Origin: Perilla frutescens
Taxonomy: Eukaryota > Streptophyta > Magnoliopsida > Lamiales > Lamiaceae
Assembly: GCA_026008535.1 (NCBI GenBank)
Contig: BRKX01000014.1
Coordinates: 49,091,006 to 49,155,005, forward strand
Reading direction: 5' to 3'
Length of the DNA: 64,000 nt
Shown: piece after piece, positions 35,762 to 46,462 of the stretch
Numbering within the stretch: position 1 is the first letter of the stretch
How the letters are laid out: every line of letters begins with the position of its first letter
Program-made: the position numbers and the translations under genes
The notes under the pieces: model-generated
The model's database searches: none
Told to the model about the DNA's origin: nothing
The model's input: the letters and a program-made list of their open reading frames with translations, nothing else

Positions 35762-36770
35762 GATGGATGTATATCAATATTAGATCTTGATATCTTATTT
35801 ATATTATATTTTAGATTTAATTTAGAATTATATTTAGATTACATTATAAATTAAGAAATTTATCTAATTTAGGTTTATATTTCTTATCTTCCATGTTACT
35901 CTTATATTATAAATAGATATGTTTAGATTGTTATTATGGGAGTTAAAGTTTAATAAAATTGTATTATTTAAGTGCAATTCGGTATTTTTAAAAGAATCAA
36001 CGATATTGTTCATGTGTTCTTTCGGGTATTCTCAAAATCAACGGATTATACACGCTTCTGTCTATATTAGTTGATATCCAGAGTCAGTCTACGCCCGTTC
36101 ATTGATCCTAACATGTCGATTCATGTGGTTGAAAGTTTCATGGCTGTCAATATCTTCTATGATTTATTTTCTGACAACTTTTCTTTTTCAGAAAATGTTG
36201 TTGACGACGGTTATAATGGTCCACCGCTTTTTGATGAATCGGTGGACATCTTCTCTGGCGAAACTCATCTTCTTGATGATTTGAGGTCCATGGGTGGTGA
36301 CTACGCTGGGCTTCCGATCTTTGATAATGAGATGTTGTTCGTGCCCTATGTTGATATGTTATCATCGCAAGTATGCATGTTCTGAGAATGTTGTTGCAAA
36401 TCATTTTCGATGTGTTCTTCTGACTTCCGATTCGATGGTAAATCGTGTCAAACCCCGTATGAATGATGGAAATATATATCAAGATTAGATCTTGATATAT
36501 TATTTATATTATATATTTTATTTTATTTTATTTAGATTACAGTATCAATTAGGAAAATTATCTAATTTAAGTTTTATATTTCCTATCTTTCACGTTTCTC
36601 CTATATTACAAATAGATAGGTCTAGATTGTTATTAGGGGAGTTGAATTTTAATAAAATTGTGTTATTTATGTGCGATTCGGTATTCTTGAGAGAATCAAC
36701 GATATTGTTCTTGTGTTCTTCCAGGTATTCTCAGAATCAACGGATTATACACGCTTCTTATCTCATTACA
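35762..36770 (+). mobile_element. TRIM-like miniature LTR retrotransposon
   Basis: About 1 kb. Direct repeats at about 35762-36070 and 36464-36770 begin TGATGGA and share TAGATCTTGATAT and CAACGGATTATACACGCTTC. The internal 390 bp starts with TTGATATCCAGAG, resembling a tRNA-Met-type primer site, and has no gag-pol. This fits a terminal-repeat retrotransposon in miniature. No clear target duplication was found, and the repeats differ noticeably, so it is old. Confidence 0.75.
36113..36385 (+). CDS. Small acidic ORF inside the TRIM
   Basis: 90 codons from the ATG at 36113, spanning most of the internal region. It is rich in Asp, Glu and aromatic residues (FDESVDIFSG, LDDLRSMGGDYAG, FVPYVDMLSS). 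I recognise no domain. It may be carried host sequence or a remnant of a parental retroelement. The frame is intact despite divergence between the two LTRs. Confidence 0.35.
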   Translation: MSIHVVESFMAVNIFYDLFSDNFSFSENVVDDGYNGPPLFDESVDIFSGETHLLDDLRSMGGDYAGLPIFDNEMLFVPYVDMLSSQVCMF

Positions 36771-36914
36771 AAATCTATGAACAAGTGTTACTTTATATAA
36801 GGACGTGTATCTGTTGCAATCTCTTATATATGATTTACTTTTCTTTTATGACAAGGATAATTTATAATTATTATCTGAAAATTGCACTAAGTAAAAAATC
36901 GAACATGCTATAAT

Positions 36915-37538
36915 TAGGGGTGCACACGGGTTGAGTTGGCCGGGTTGGAGGTGTTTACATAGGCCAACCCATTGATTGTGGTTTGAAAAAACTATAAATC
37001 ATTAATCTTTTTTCATTGTGCAACTCAACCCTACTACTCATAAAAATATTAAGGTTGGGTCGGGTTGGGTTAATCGGGTTAAAAGTGAACAATTAATTCC
37101 AATATAAACTCATTAATTTAATGTAAACTATAGTGAGGATTATCGATATCGACCCGTGGCAAAAAAGAAAGCGGCTAGATTACTCTACGTGGAGAAAAAA
37201 GTGAAAATTTATTCCTAAATATCTAGAGTTTTTGAGTATTTGAGAATTAAGATAATGGAATAAATGCATATCGATTGATCGGAACAATATCATAAATACA
37301 AAATTATATACATCTAATATATATATATATATAATTATATAATTGAATAAAAGATAATGGGTTGATTTGGATTGGTTTAGGTCAACACCTTTGGACCCGT
37401 GAGCTAACCCATTAAGATCGGCCTACATGATGTATGAGCTAAAACAGCTCCAGTTTATAATTATAACGGGTTATGCGGTCTAAATTCAGTTTGGATTGGT
37501 CGGTTTGATCGGCCTAACCACATTTATGTGCACCCCTA
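36915..37538. mobile_element. Non-autonomous hAT-type element
   Basis: 624 bp, termini TAGGGGTGCACA, flanked by the 8-bp duplication GCTATAAT (36907-36914, 37539-37546), which defines hAT. The interior repeats GGGTTG/CAACCC words near both ends. No transposase. Confidence 0.88.
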
Positions 37539-37546
37539 GCTATAAT

Positions 37547-38042
37547 TACCCTTTTAAAAAAAAAGGATAACATCAAAATAATGATTTTCACATCAAGTAA
37601 CTTACATTTTGTATTCGAGGAAAATGTTGTCAATTTCTTTTCCTTTTCCATCTATTAATAAAGTTTGTTTATGATAGATCATATTTAGGGTTAGAAATGG
37701 ACCATATCAAGTCGGACTTTGCTTTAAATAATAATAATAATAATAATAAAATATTATAGTGGTATGTGTCTGACCTTTTTAATGTAATGAGCCACACTTA
37801 AGACCTTTTAACAATAGAAAACATAAATGAATATATTATTTACTTTTAAATAACAAATAGTCTTATTTAATTGTTGGTGCGTGCGCCACACCCGTCGCGC
37901 ATGGGCCTGCGTGGCGCACACGCGCCAACAGTTTTGAGGTGAATTAGGACACGGGTCAGACCCATTTAATGATTTGTGGCCCGTTAAATAATTTGATATG
38001 AGTTTTTATCAATAAAAAAGATGGGCCAGTAGGCCGAAGCTG
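37547..38042. other. Non-coding DNA with a GC-rich hairpin
   Basis: No gene. Contains AAT repeats (37728-37750) and a strong inverted repeat at 37872-37929, with arms resembling GTTGGTGCGTGCGCCAC and its complement. Confidence 0.5.
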
Positions 38043-38180
38043 CTATTCTAGTGATTGTGGTACCGCCCCAACCACTAATGGATTTTAATAAAATAAATTT
38101 ATTATCTCTGTAATACAATTTTATTATTTTTAAATAATGTATTAGTGGTTGGGGTACTACACCCCCAACCAGTAGAGTAG
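38043..38180. mobile_element. Short foldback/MITE-like element
   Basis: 138 bp with imperfect inverted repeats of about 38 bp, centred on CCCCAACCACTAAT and its inverse. No target duplication was confirmed. Confidence 0.55.
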
Positions 38181-38836
38181 AATTTCCCCTCTGACTATTC
38201 CTTACTCAACTTTGAATTTTGAATGAATCTTGAACTATGAACAGATGATGACTTTGTTTTAAGTAAAAACTAGATTTCCACCCGTGCGATGCACGGTACA
38301 CTTATGGTCTTAAACTCAATTATTATATATTTAATATAAGTGTCACATTTTCGTATTTTATATAATTAATATTTTACTTGAGAAGTTCAAATAATTAATA
38401 AACTACTACGTACAATCAAAATATTATATTATAAATTGCGCAACACTTGTACATATATAACGTTTGTAGTAACATTTGTTACATTATCATAATTTTTACA
38501 AATAAAAACTTTCAAACCAACACGACTTGTGACTCATGAAACAATTACGTACAGTTGACCGTCACTAAAAACTTATTAAAAATATATGTAAACAAATATT
38601 ATAACAATAACTTATGTCTCATTTGAAAGGTTCTTAGGGTTGTATATTTATATAGAGTTATTAGATTTAACTCCTAAGAAATTGATAATTATATTATATG
38701 TGAAATAAATGTAATCAAAATAATGTTAATAAATATTTATTGAAACTAAAAATTCCAATTTAAGAAATTATAATAATGTAGCGTACATGTCTTCATTATA
38801 TATCAATCTTCGTTTTATTTGCATTAAAATATGATT

Positions 38837-39216
38837 GATTACACTTTAATACTCAACGTTGAGCGCTTTTACACTAGTGTTCAAAAATTTCAAAATTTAC
38901 ATAGTGATAGTGAACTTTTGCACAAATTAATGCATATAACTTTAAAATAGTTTTACAGTCTCACAAATGTAAATCTAGACTGTTGAATATTGTGAAAAGA
39001 AACAACAATATTCAATATCTGTACAAATGAAATAAGCTAATTAAAAACTGGGTTTGAAAGATTTTCAGCAATCTAAGTCAACATTTGTGAGATTTAAAAA
39101 TTGATATAGTTCTATAAATGTTCATTTGTGCAAACATTAAGTGTTAATATGTAATTTTTTAACATTTTGGGATAAAAGTGTAGAAACGTCCATCGTTCAA
39201 ATACTAAAGTGTAACG
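38837..39216. mobile_element. MITE-like inverted-repeat element inside the Helitron
   Basis: 380 bp with imperfect inverted ends of about 55 bp starting GATTACACTTTA and CGTTACACTTTA. No coding capacity; target duplication not resolved. Confidence 0.5.
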
Positions 39217-39734
39217 AATCCTAAAGACTATATTTTCTAAAAAATAATATAGTAGACTATATAAACTTATAAATATTAATCTTTGTTTAATTTAGTTATT
39301 CATTTAATTAGAATGTTAAATTATTAACCATTTCATGTTTAATATAATTAAAAATATATATTATAAATGTTATATCTACATATAATAAAACATGATATGA
39401 ATTATGATATTTTATCAGATAATTCACTTGATTTTTTTATTTAATATATGTCGATAATTATTTGACATAATAAAATCTACTAAACGTTATCAATCACTTC
39501 TTAATATGAAAAAGTTCACATATTTATTCATTTGTACAAATATATTTTGAATGTCATGTATATAACGAAATATGTTAATGAATATATCACAAATTAATTA
39601 TATAATAAAAAAAATATTTGTAAATGTGTGTGTTTGAAAGAGAGAAGATGGTGAGACATTAGAAAAATAAAAAAGTTACTGTAGATGATTTGATATTTTT
39701 GTGAGGGATTTTTTTTTTTTTTGAGGGAACTCCA

Positions 39735-40902
39735 CACTACAAGAATTTTACTTATTAACGACGGAAATAACGACGGCATTTTTTCGGGTCGTCTTTACCG
39801 ACGGACGGCCGATGGACTGTCCGTCGGTATCTTATAACGACGGATTTACGATGGACAGGACGTCGTTAATAGTAACGACGGAAATGATCCGTCGGACTAT
39901 CCGTCGGTATCTTATCTGAAAATATTATGTTTTAAAAAAAAAAATTTATAACGACGGATATATCCGTCGTTAAGTATATTCCGTATTTATCTTATTAAAA
40001 ATATTTATACTTAACGACGGACCGGTCCGTCGTTAATTTTTTCCTTAATTATTTTTAAAAATGTAATACTTAACGACGGACGGTGTCCGTCGTTACATTA
40101 ATCGGCATTTATTTTATTTAAAATAATTTTAATTAACGACGGGCATACGTTAATATTTCCCGCATTTAATTTTAAATAAAATTTAATATAACGACGGATT
40201 ATGTCCGTCGTTACAATTTCTGCATTTATTTTATTTATTATATTTTATGTATTTTATTGGAGATTTATATATATTATTTTACGTGTTTATTAAAGTTCTT
40301 TAATAATTTATTTACAAACAATAATCAAAATTTAAAAAAAAAAAACAAAACAATCAAAAAAATATAAAAAAATATAAAACCGATTTTTTTATTTTTTTTA
40401 ATTATTAACGACGGAAATATTCCGTCGTTATATTTTTTATTTAATTATTAACGACGGAAATATTCCGTCGTTAATATATTTTATAATTTTATTTATTTAT
40501 TTTTAATTATTAACGACGGAATATTTCCGTCGTTAATATTTTTCTAATAATTTTATTTATTTATTTTTAATTATTAACGACGGAACATTTCCGTCGTTAT
40601 ATTTTAATTTAGTTTTAATTTTATTTATTTTTAATTATTAACGACGGACATATTCCGTCGTTACTTCGGTCGTAAACCTTACGACTGTAGACGACACAAG
40701 ACTTAACGACGGATTATGTCTGTCGTTATGGCCGTCGTTAAAGCTAACGACTGAAATTTTCCGTCGTAAATTTGGTTTGCCGACTAACGATATAACGACG
40801 GCCGTGTTCCGTCATTAATCCGTCGGTAGTGACGAATAACGACGGAAAATAACGGATTAACGACGGAAAATTCCGTCGCTAATTGGAGTTTTTTTTGTAG
40901 TG
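39735..40902. mobile_element. Non-autonomous CACTA (En/Spm) element
   Basis: 1168 bp, left end CACTACAAGAATTTT, right end the inverse of CACTACAAAAAAAACT, with a 3-bp duplication CCA (39732-39734, 40903-40905). The whole element is filled with CGACGG words and their complement CCGTCG, in pairs such as AACGACGGAAATATTCCGTCGTT. Short subterminal repeats are the transposase (TNPA-like) binding sites of CACTA elements. No transposase genes. It sits inside the Helitron. Confidence 0.92.
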
Positions 40903-41568
40903 CCATTTTATAGTATAGATAGATATAAAATTACTCTCTCGGTGTTTAAATGTTTATTATTTTATGAGTTTTTATTTTGTGTCAAAATATTTATTGTTTT
41001 ATATATTTTCACACACTCTCTCACAATTTTAACCATATAAATATATGGAGAGAAAATTTTATCAACTTTTTAGAAAAATATAAGCGAATATGATTTTTAT
41101 TAAAATTTCAAATTTTAATTAGATGTTATAATAGTTTAAATTATAATTTTGATTAAAAATTTCAAATTTTAATTAGCTTTTATACAAAAACAGAATTGTG
41201 ACATGGTTTACAAAACCATGTTTTGATATTTTCATTAACAATTTTAAAAGTTATAATTAATTTTATTAATATTTTAAAATATTAATTAATAATTTTAATA
41301 AAATATAAATAGTACACAGACAAATATAAGAAAAATAAAGTGCTAGAGAAAAATAAACAAATAATAAAAAAAAAAATTAGAAGGGGTTAATTCGTAATTT
41401 CCTTTGTGGAGAGGTTGGGTGCCCATGATTGATTATATAATCAACCCAAAATTGGATGGGTAAATTATCTTGCAATGGAAGTATTGGAATTCAGGCTCAT
41501 CATCAATGCTTCGGGCTCCAATTTATTAAACTAATTAAATGTATGATTTGGTGGGATAATTTTGTCAA

Positions 41569-43016
41569 CGGAAAAGGGTCTCGCATGCCCCTGAATTTTT
41601 TGGTGCGGACCTTGCAGGCCATTGTACTTTTTTTTTGCTCAATTGAGCCCCTGAACTTTTTTTTTTTAGTCTATTGGGCCCCTCCATCAAGCCCCTCTTG
41701 ATGGGGCCGTTAGTTCGACATAAAACGTCGTCATTTTAGATTTTATTAGAATAAAAAAAATTCTAAATTCAAGCCATGTTTTGGGTCTAATCATCCAAGA
41801 TCTGATGTTATGGGTCGAAAGAAATCAAACTCTGGGCAATCTACCCAGATTTTGAACTCCATTTTAGCCTCCAAAAAATCTGCCAATAAATTGGCAAAGA
41901 TCGCCCATTCAGCTGCTTCCAAATCTGCAAAACAGTCATCAAAAATTTCAGTTTCATCTCCCAGATCTGCTGCTGAAAAATCCAAAAGTCAAACACAAAA
42001 AAATTCAATCTCCAATTCTCCTTCATCCAAAACTATCCCTGACCCTAACACCCCCCAGATTTTTCAGAAAATTCAACATCTCACAATCCAACCCTACAAC
42101 AATCTGTTGTTCCAAAAGACAATAATCTTAAAAATCAACAGCTTTGCTGCTCTGTTTCATCGTCTGCTCCAGACTCCCAAAATCCCGTCTTCCATGTTGC
42201 TGGAATTGTTACCAGATCCAAAACACAAAAAAATAACCTCCCAGCCCCATCGCAGAACCCATCCTCCCCCATTTCTCCTAAACCCCAATCTGGAAACTCC
42301 CCAGAATCTGCCCGTCATCCCCTCTCATCTCCTGAACCTACCAGTCCTTCAACAAACATTTACAGTAACCCATCTCACTCCCCTTCATCACCAAACTCAT
42401 CAGAAACACAATCCAAAACCTCCATCTCAAGTTCAGAATATGAAAAAGAAAAAGATGAAGAAACAGACCAATATTGGGAGCAAGAAGACGATTCAGAATC
42501 AGAATCAGAGCAAAGAAAAGATGATTTACCTGCTATTGCTCCTTCAGACTTGCTATCGACAACCTCTGAGTCGTCAGTCGAGCTCTCCGATTCTGATAAC
42601 ATACCAATTTCCCGATCATGTTCAAAGAAGACTTCGATGAACATATCTGAGCCAAAATTGCCGGAGCGAAGGTGTGACAGCCATATCTCGGCTTTTGATG
42701 TTGTCGCGGCACTCTTCTTTCAAAGCCCTTCATCGGCGACTACTTCTTCGTCGGAATTTGTTGCTGGGGGCTCAGGTGTTCATAGCCGCCATACCCGTCG
42801 GGTGAAATTTAAATTGAATTTAGAATTTTTTTATTCGAATAAAACCTAAAACGACGTTGTTTTATGTCGAATTAATGGCCCCGTCAAGAGGGGCTTGACG
42901 GAGGGGCCCAATAGACCCCAAAAAAAAAAGTTCAGGGGATCAATTGAGTAAAAAAAAGTACAGGGACCTGCGAGGTCCGCGCCAAAAAATTCAGGGGCCT
43001 GCGAGACCCTTTTCCC
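41569..43016. mobile_element. Mutator-like element with about 190-bp inverted repeats
   Basis: 1448 bp, starts CGGAAAAGGGTCTCGC and ends with the inverse of GGGAAAAGGGTCTCGC. The inverted repeats run to about 41755 and 42830 (GGGCCCCTCC, CGACATAAAACG). A 9-bp duplication TTTTRTCAA (41560-41568, 43017-43025) differs at one base. The empty site is seen at 1880-1895 in the other copy of the segment. No transposase; it carries a protein-like insert. Confidence 0.88.
41810..42849 (+). pseudogene. Ser-rich cargo protein of Mutator-like element, frameshifted
   Basis: ATG at 41810 opens a Lys/Ser-rich frame (MGRKKSNSGQSTQILNSI). At a run of six C near 42050 the composition and likely coding frame switch to another frame, which continues Ser/Pro/Glu-rich (SSSEYEKEKDEETD, SESSVELSDSD) and then SHISAFDVVAALFFQSPSS to a stop at about 42849. 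The other reading of the first frame ends at 42640. A one-base change in the homopolymer explains the break. No domain recognised; low-complexity, probably disordered. Its C-terminal codons run into the right inverted repeat, so the element itself provides the protein end. Confidence 0.45.
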
Positions 43017-43025
43017 TTTTATCAA

Positions 43026-44454
43026 TTCAACCTAAATTATCATAACCCACCTAACCAAACACACACCAAATATTGTATAGTAGGATGATGTTTAGTTTGC
43101 TTGATTAGGCATGATTAATAAGATTATTCAACCCAGTCACATGTTTGATTCACTTAATTGGAGCTTGGTACCGAAGATGATTCGGGCACCTATCACCCAT
43201 TTGGATGATAATTTATCACCCTAATATTGGGGGTGTAAATTTTCATCCAAGGGACTTTTATTCATGAGAAAGGTGAAATAACCTAACTATCCTCATCCTA
43301 AAGAAATTTTGGATCATTCTACCCTTAAATTTTGAGATATTTTCGAAGAAAAAGAAACCATTTTAATTAATTGTTCTTGTGTATCCATTAGTTCCCATGT
43401 CTGGTTAATTATTTTTGTGCCTTAATTATTTTCAATTATAGGTTGTTAAAACAAAAATAAATGCAACTTTAATAATTATTAATGAAAATTTTATATGGAG
43501 GACAATTAATTTAAACATTCTCCTATATTTTAATTAAGATTATTCAATGAAATTAAAATATTAACAATCTATCCTAAATTATTAAAATGACAATCAAACA
43601 ATCAAACACATGATTACTTTTGTATAAACGCCGCAATCATATTTTATCCAATCAATTTTATTTTCCTCAACCAAACTAAACGAAACCTTATATAATACAT
43701 ATGATATATAATGATAAACTAAGAATCTCCGATCTCGAATTCTTTCAAGTTTCAACGACGAACAAATTAGATTAATTGCTATTGAAGTATCACGCTTCAA
43801 TTTTCTATATATATTCAATATCACATAGTTAAATTAGATCGTTTGCAGATATTAATTATTCAATCTCATATATTAAAAGTAGGTGAGATATTTAGACAGT
43901 TTGGAGGAATATATACAAGAAAACAATTGATTTTTTGGTCAATTTTTTTTCATATGAAACAAATTTTCTCTCACTTAAAGAAAACTGATGGCTGGCAGAA
44001 ATTAGAAATGAAGAATCAATCTCAATTTCAAAGAATCTTGCGGCTGGTTGGCTTCAAAATTCCTAGACCAACCAAGAAAGCAAGTGAATGAATGAGAGAA
44101 TAACCATATGAGGAAATACTAAGAGTGAGAAAAAACGCGTTTATATTTCATTCTACTAATACTGTAAGACGTGACGTGTAAGCTTATGACATCAACCGAT
44201 ATCAATATATGACATTAAATACACGTAACATGTATTAATGATAATGAAATATGAAATGTAATAAAAAAAACATCATGAACCAAATCCTCTGTTTTCTTCT
44301 CAACATTTTTTTGGATCATTAATTTCTACTGCTGTCCACATCAACTGTGAACTATGGTCTATGGGAATTGTGTCACAAATCAATTTATGTCTATTTTTGT
44401 GGAGAATAAACCAACCATTTTGGTGGAAATTATATATGAAAAATTGATTCTTGT
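43026..44454. other. Non-coding DNA upstream of the FAF gene
   Basis: Duplicated segment to about 44165, then unique AT-rich sequence that should include the distal promoter of the FAF gene. The short open frames here are not supported as genes. Confidence 0.5.
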
Positions 44455-44547
44455 TTGCCATGTTCACTAAATATGTGTGGCCAAGTAAAACCTACAAAGA
44501 TTCCATGCATAGAGACTATGACCCTTCAATCCTACGCTTTTTGCACC

Positions 44548-44554
44548 TATAAAT
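44548..44554 (+). promoter_or_regulatory. TATA box of the FAF-like gene
   Basis: TATAAAT within CACCTATAAATCC, 241 bases before the start codon. The intervening pyrimidine-rich stretch (about 44570-44770) would be the 5' leader. Confidence 0.6.
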
Positions 44555-44794
44555 CCACCCTCACCCCCTCACACTTCTACTTCATGCAATTACCTTCTCT
44601 TCGTGTTTTCTCGTCTCGTTTCGTCTTCGTCTCCGTTGTGATACACCTTCGAAAACCCAATTTCTGCTTATCCTCTGTTTTTACTCTGTTTTCATATAGT
44701 AAAAAGGCAAATCTGCTCTGTTTCTCCCCTGTTCTCACTCTGTTTTCACTTTTCACCTTGTTTTCTTGAAGTTATTGTTTCGTACGAGCAAAGC

Positions 44795-45448
44795 ATGTCT
44801 TCTAACTCGAGTGCGTTGCAAACTCTTTCACCCGAGCCACACTCACCGTTCTCGTGGACCCAAACCGACGACCAGAAAGCTGGTCATCGCGACAGCAGCA
44901 CAAGTGGACTAAACTCCACCGACTACTGGAATTTCTCACAACACCTCGCAAACACCACGTTACTTAACGCAAGAAGCCTAGAAATGTGCACTGAGATACT
45001 AGGGTGTGAAACCGGAACCTACATTGATCCGACTACGGACAAATGCCTGCAAACCCCGCGGGAGAGGCAGTGTTCCGCCACCATTAGGCCGCGGAAAACC
45101 CGAGATATCTGCAAGAAAATCAAACACGTCAGCAGCTTCCCACCTCCACTCACCTCCATCAGCAGTGGCTATGGCATCAAAGTGCAGGCTCACCGCGGAG
45201 GCGGCCGGCTAGTCATAACCGCCTTCACTTCCAATTCCGGGAACTCCGGCAGGATTCATTTCAAATCGGAGCGTGAAAATGGGAGGCTGAGGCTGTTTCT
45301 GCACAAGGATTATGGCAGAAAAAGTGAGCAAGAATTGGTTGAAAACATCAAAGAAAATGGAGGGAAAGTTGGTTGCAGTTTTAAGTGTGGAGATGGGAGT
45401 GGCAGCAACAAGCTGACTAGTTTGCCAATTTGTGTGGCTTTTTCCTAG
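44795..45448 (+). CDS. FAF-like: FANTASTIC FOUR-like protein
   Basis: An intronless 217-residue protein. Residues 61-75 (SLEMCTEILGCETGT) and the FAF domain at about 115-170 (FPPPLTSISS, HRGGGRLVITAF, FKSERENGRLRLFL) mark it as a FANTASTIC FOUR family member. FAF proteins are plant-specific. In Arabidopsis, FAFs modulate shoot meristem size, and the related FAF-like protein EAR1 dampens abscisic acid signalling. The N-terminus is Ser/Thr-rich. The acidic Asp/Glu tract that usually precedes the FPPPL motif is missing and is replaced by a basic KKIKHVSS. The start is the first ATG downstream of a TATA box and U-rich leader. Coding looks intact. It cannot be told from sequence alone whether it is a FAF or FAF-like subgroup member. 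Confidence 0.88.
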   Translation: MSSNSSALQTLSPEPHSPFSWTQTDDQKAGHRDSSTSGLNSTDYWNFSQHLANTTLLNARSLEMCTEILGCETGTYIDPTTDKCLQTPRERQCSATIRPRKTRDICKKIKHVSSFPPPLTSISSGYGIKVQAHRGGGRLVITAFTSNSGNSGRIHFKSERENGRLRLFLHKDYGRKSEQELVENIKENGGKVGCSFKCGDGSGSNKLTSLPICVAFS

Positions 45449-45774
45449 AAAGCTTTTTTTTTTCTTTTTTTTTTTGTGGCTTAGAGCTACTAAAAGGAAC
45501 ATTTAGATTATGTTTGCGGGGCCCATTTTGAGACGCCCCATTTCTTAAAATGCATCAGATGTTAGATTTTATTTTATGTCGAGTTGCTAAACTATAAAAC
45601 TCTGAAACAATGTTGTAACTAAAACTACAAAAAATGAAGGAATCGTTTGAATAAGTTAGAACTTCTCTATTTCTCAGAAATAAGACTCCACATTTTTATT
45701 TTTCTAGTGTTTATCCTTTTTTTATTTCTACAAATATTATGAAATCTTGAAAGATCGTATATGGATTAACTTTT

Positions 45775-46020
45775 ACAGCAACGGGGTCTCTGTCCCTGAG
45801 GATGGGGGGACATAAGCTTTTGAGAATTCAAGAAAAGGTCACGGCAAGACGAGCCGTTTATCATTACGATAGGTGTCAAGTGGAAGTGCAGCGATGTATG
45901 CAGTTAAGACATCCTAACAGACCGGTAGACTTGAATTTTGTTCCTACATGACCTAATCAATTCGATCAGGCACTCATCATTTATTTTCATTGTTCCAATC
46001 TTTGACAACATGAAAAACCA
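45775..46020 (+). pseudogene. Nuclear plastid DNA: 4.5S rRNA region
   Basis: The run from ACAGCAACGGGG to GACAACATGAAAAACC matches the plastid 23S-4.5S spacer, the 4.5S rRNA and the spacer beyond it, as remembered from chloroplast genomes. Flanks are ordinary AT-rich nuclear DNA, so it is a nuclear insertion (NUPT). It is not expected to make a functional rRNA. Confidence 0.88.
45834..45936 (+). rRNA. rrn4.5: Plastid 4.5S rRNA pseudogene (NUPT)
   Basis: 103 nt corresponding to the whole 4.5S rRNA, including the conserved ACGAGCCGTTTATCATTACG and CATCCTAACAGACCGGTAGA stretches. Several differences from the usual plastid sequence are C-to-T or G-to-A (GCAGTTAAGACATCC), as expected after methylation-driven decay in the nucleus. 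Confidence 0.85.
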
Positions 46021-46462
46021 TGGTCCGACTAACATGTCTTAAAATATTATAAACTCAACTAAATATAACAAGAAATAAATGAATTAATTTTAGATGGGAA
46101 TTGGGGTGGTGGGAATTGGGGTGGTAGTTATAATGGTGCTAGACACGATGAGATGTAAAATTTTCTTGTTTATTTGCTAGTTTTTTTAGATAGGTCTATA
46201 TATATTTAGGCTGTCAAATCTTTTTCTTTCATTTTCATTATATTTTCTCTTTCCAAAATTTTCGTCCTTTTCGTAAGCTTCCCATAATCACAAGAATTTG
46301 GAAGTTGAGAATGACAACACATATAACCAACTATAAAAACATGTAGATGATAAGAGTCACCCACATTCGTTATCTTATACTCTATTATGTTTCAATATCG
46401 TAGTTTAATTTATGGGAAACGATGACCTACTCATTAGTAGCTATATTAATTTGGACAGGTCT
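46021..46462. other. Non-coding DNA
   Basis: No gene seen. A short tandem GGGAATTGGGGTGGT occurs twice near 46098-46126. Confidence 0.5.

Larger units (their letters stand above)
38270..40919 (-). mobile_element. Non-autonomous Helitron
   Basis: Read on the minus strand, the element starts TCTATACTATAAAATGG and ends with a hairpin CCGTGC-ATC-GCACGG (plus 38282-38296), eight bases before the terminal CTAG (38270-38273). These are the Helitron 5' TC, 3' hairpin and CTRR end, set between host A and T. No Rep/helicase is present. It carries a MITE-like repeat (38837-39216) and a nested CACTA element (39735-40902). The 5' TC is repeated four bases further out, so the end may be 40923. Confidence 0.65.
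41131..44165. repeat. Second copy of the duplicated host segment
   Basis: Parallels 1417-2315 plus 21055-21710. At 43712-43740 it reads across the Harbinger and LTR insertion points without interruption (GATAAACTAAGAATCTCCGATCTCG). It has its own insertion at 41569-43016. The extra stretch 43050-43320 is not matched at 1860-1920 in the other copy. Confidence 0.8.

Noticed and set aside
36492..36913. Two overlapping frames in and after the second TRIM repeat
   Set aside because: They lie mainly in the LTR repeat and AT-rich flank; the other LTR does not preserve them.
39735..40902. CRISPR-like array of short palindromic repeats
   Set aside because: The repeats are too short, irregularly spaced and in both orientations. 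The region has CACTA ends and a CCA duplication, and the genome is a plant's.
44455..44769. 104-codon open frame upstream of the FAF gene
   Set aside because: It overlaps the FAF TATA box and pyrimidine-rich leader, and resembles no protein.
45775..46020. Functional rRNA gene
   Set aside because: It is a lone plastid 4.5S segment without an operon context, with decay-type substitutions; it is a nuclear insertion.
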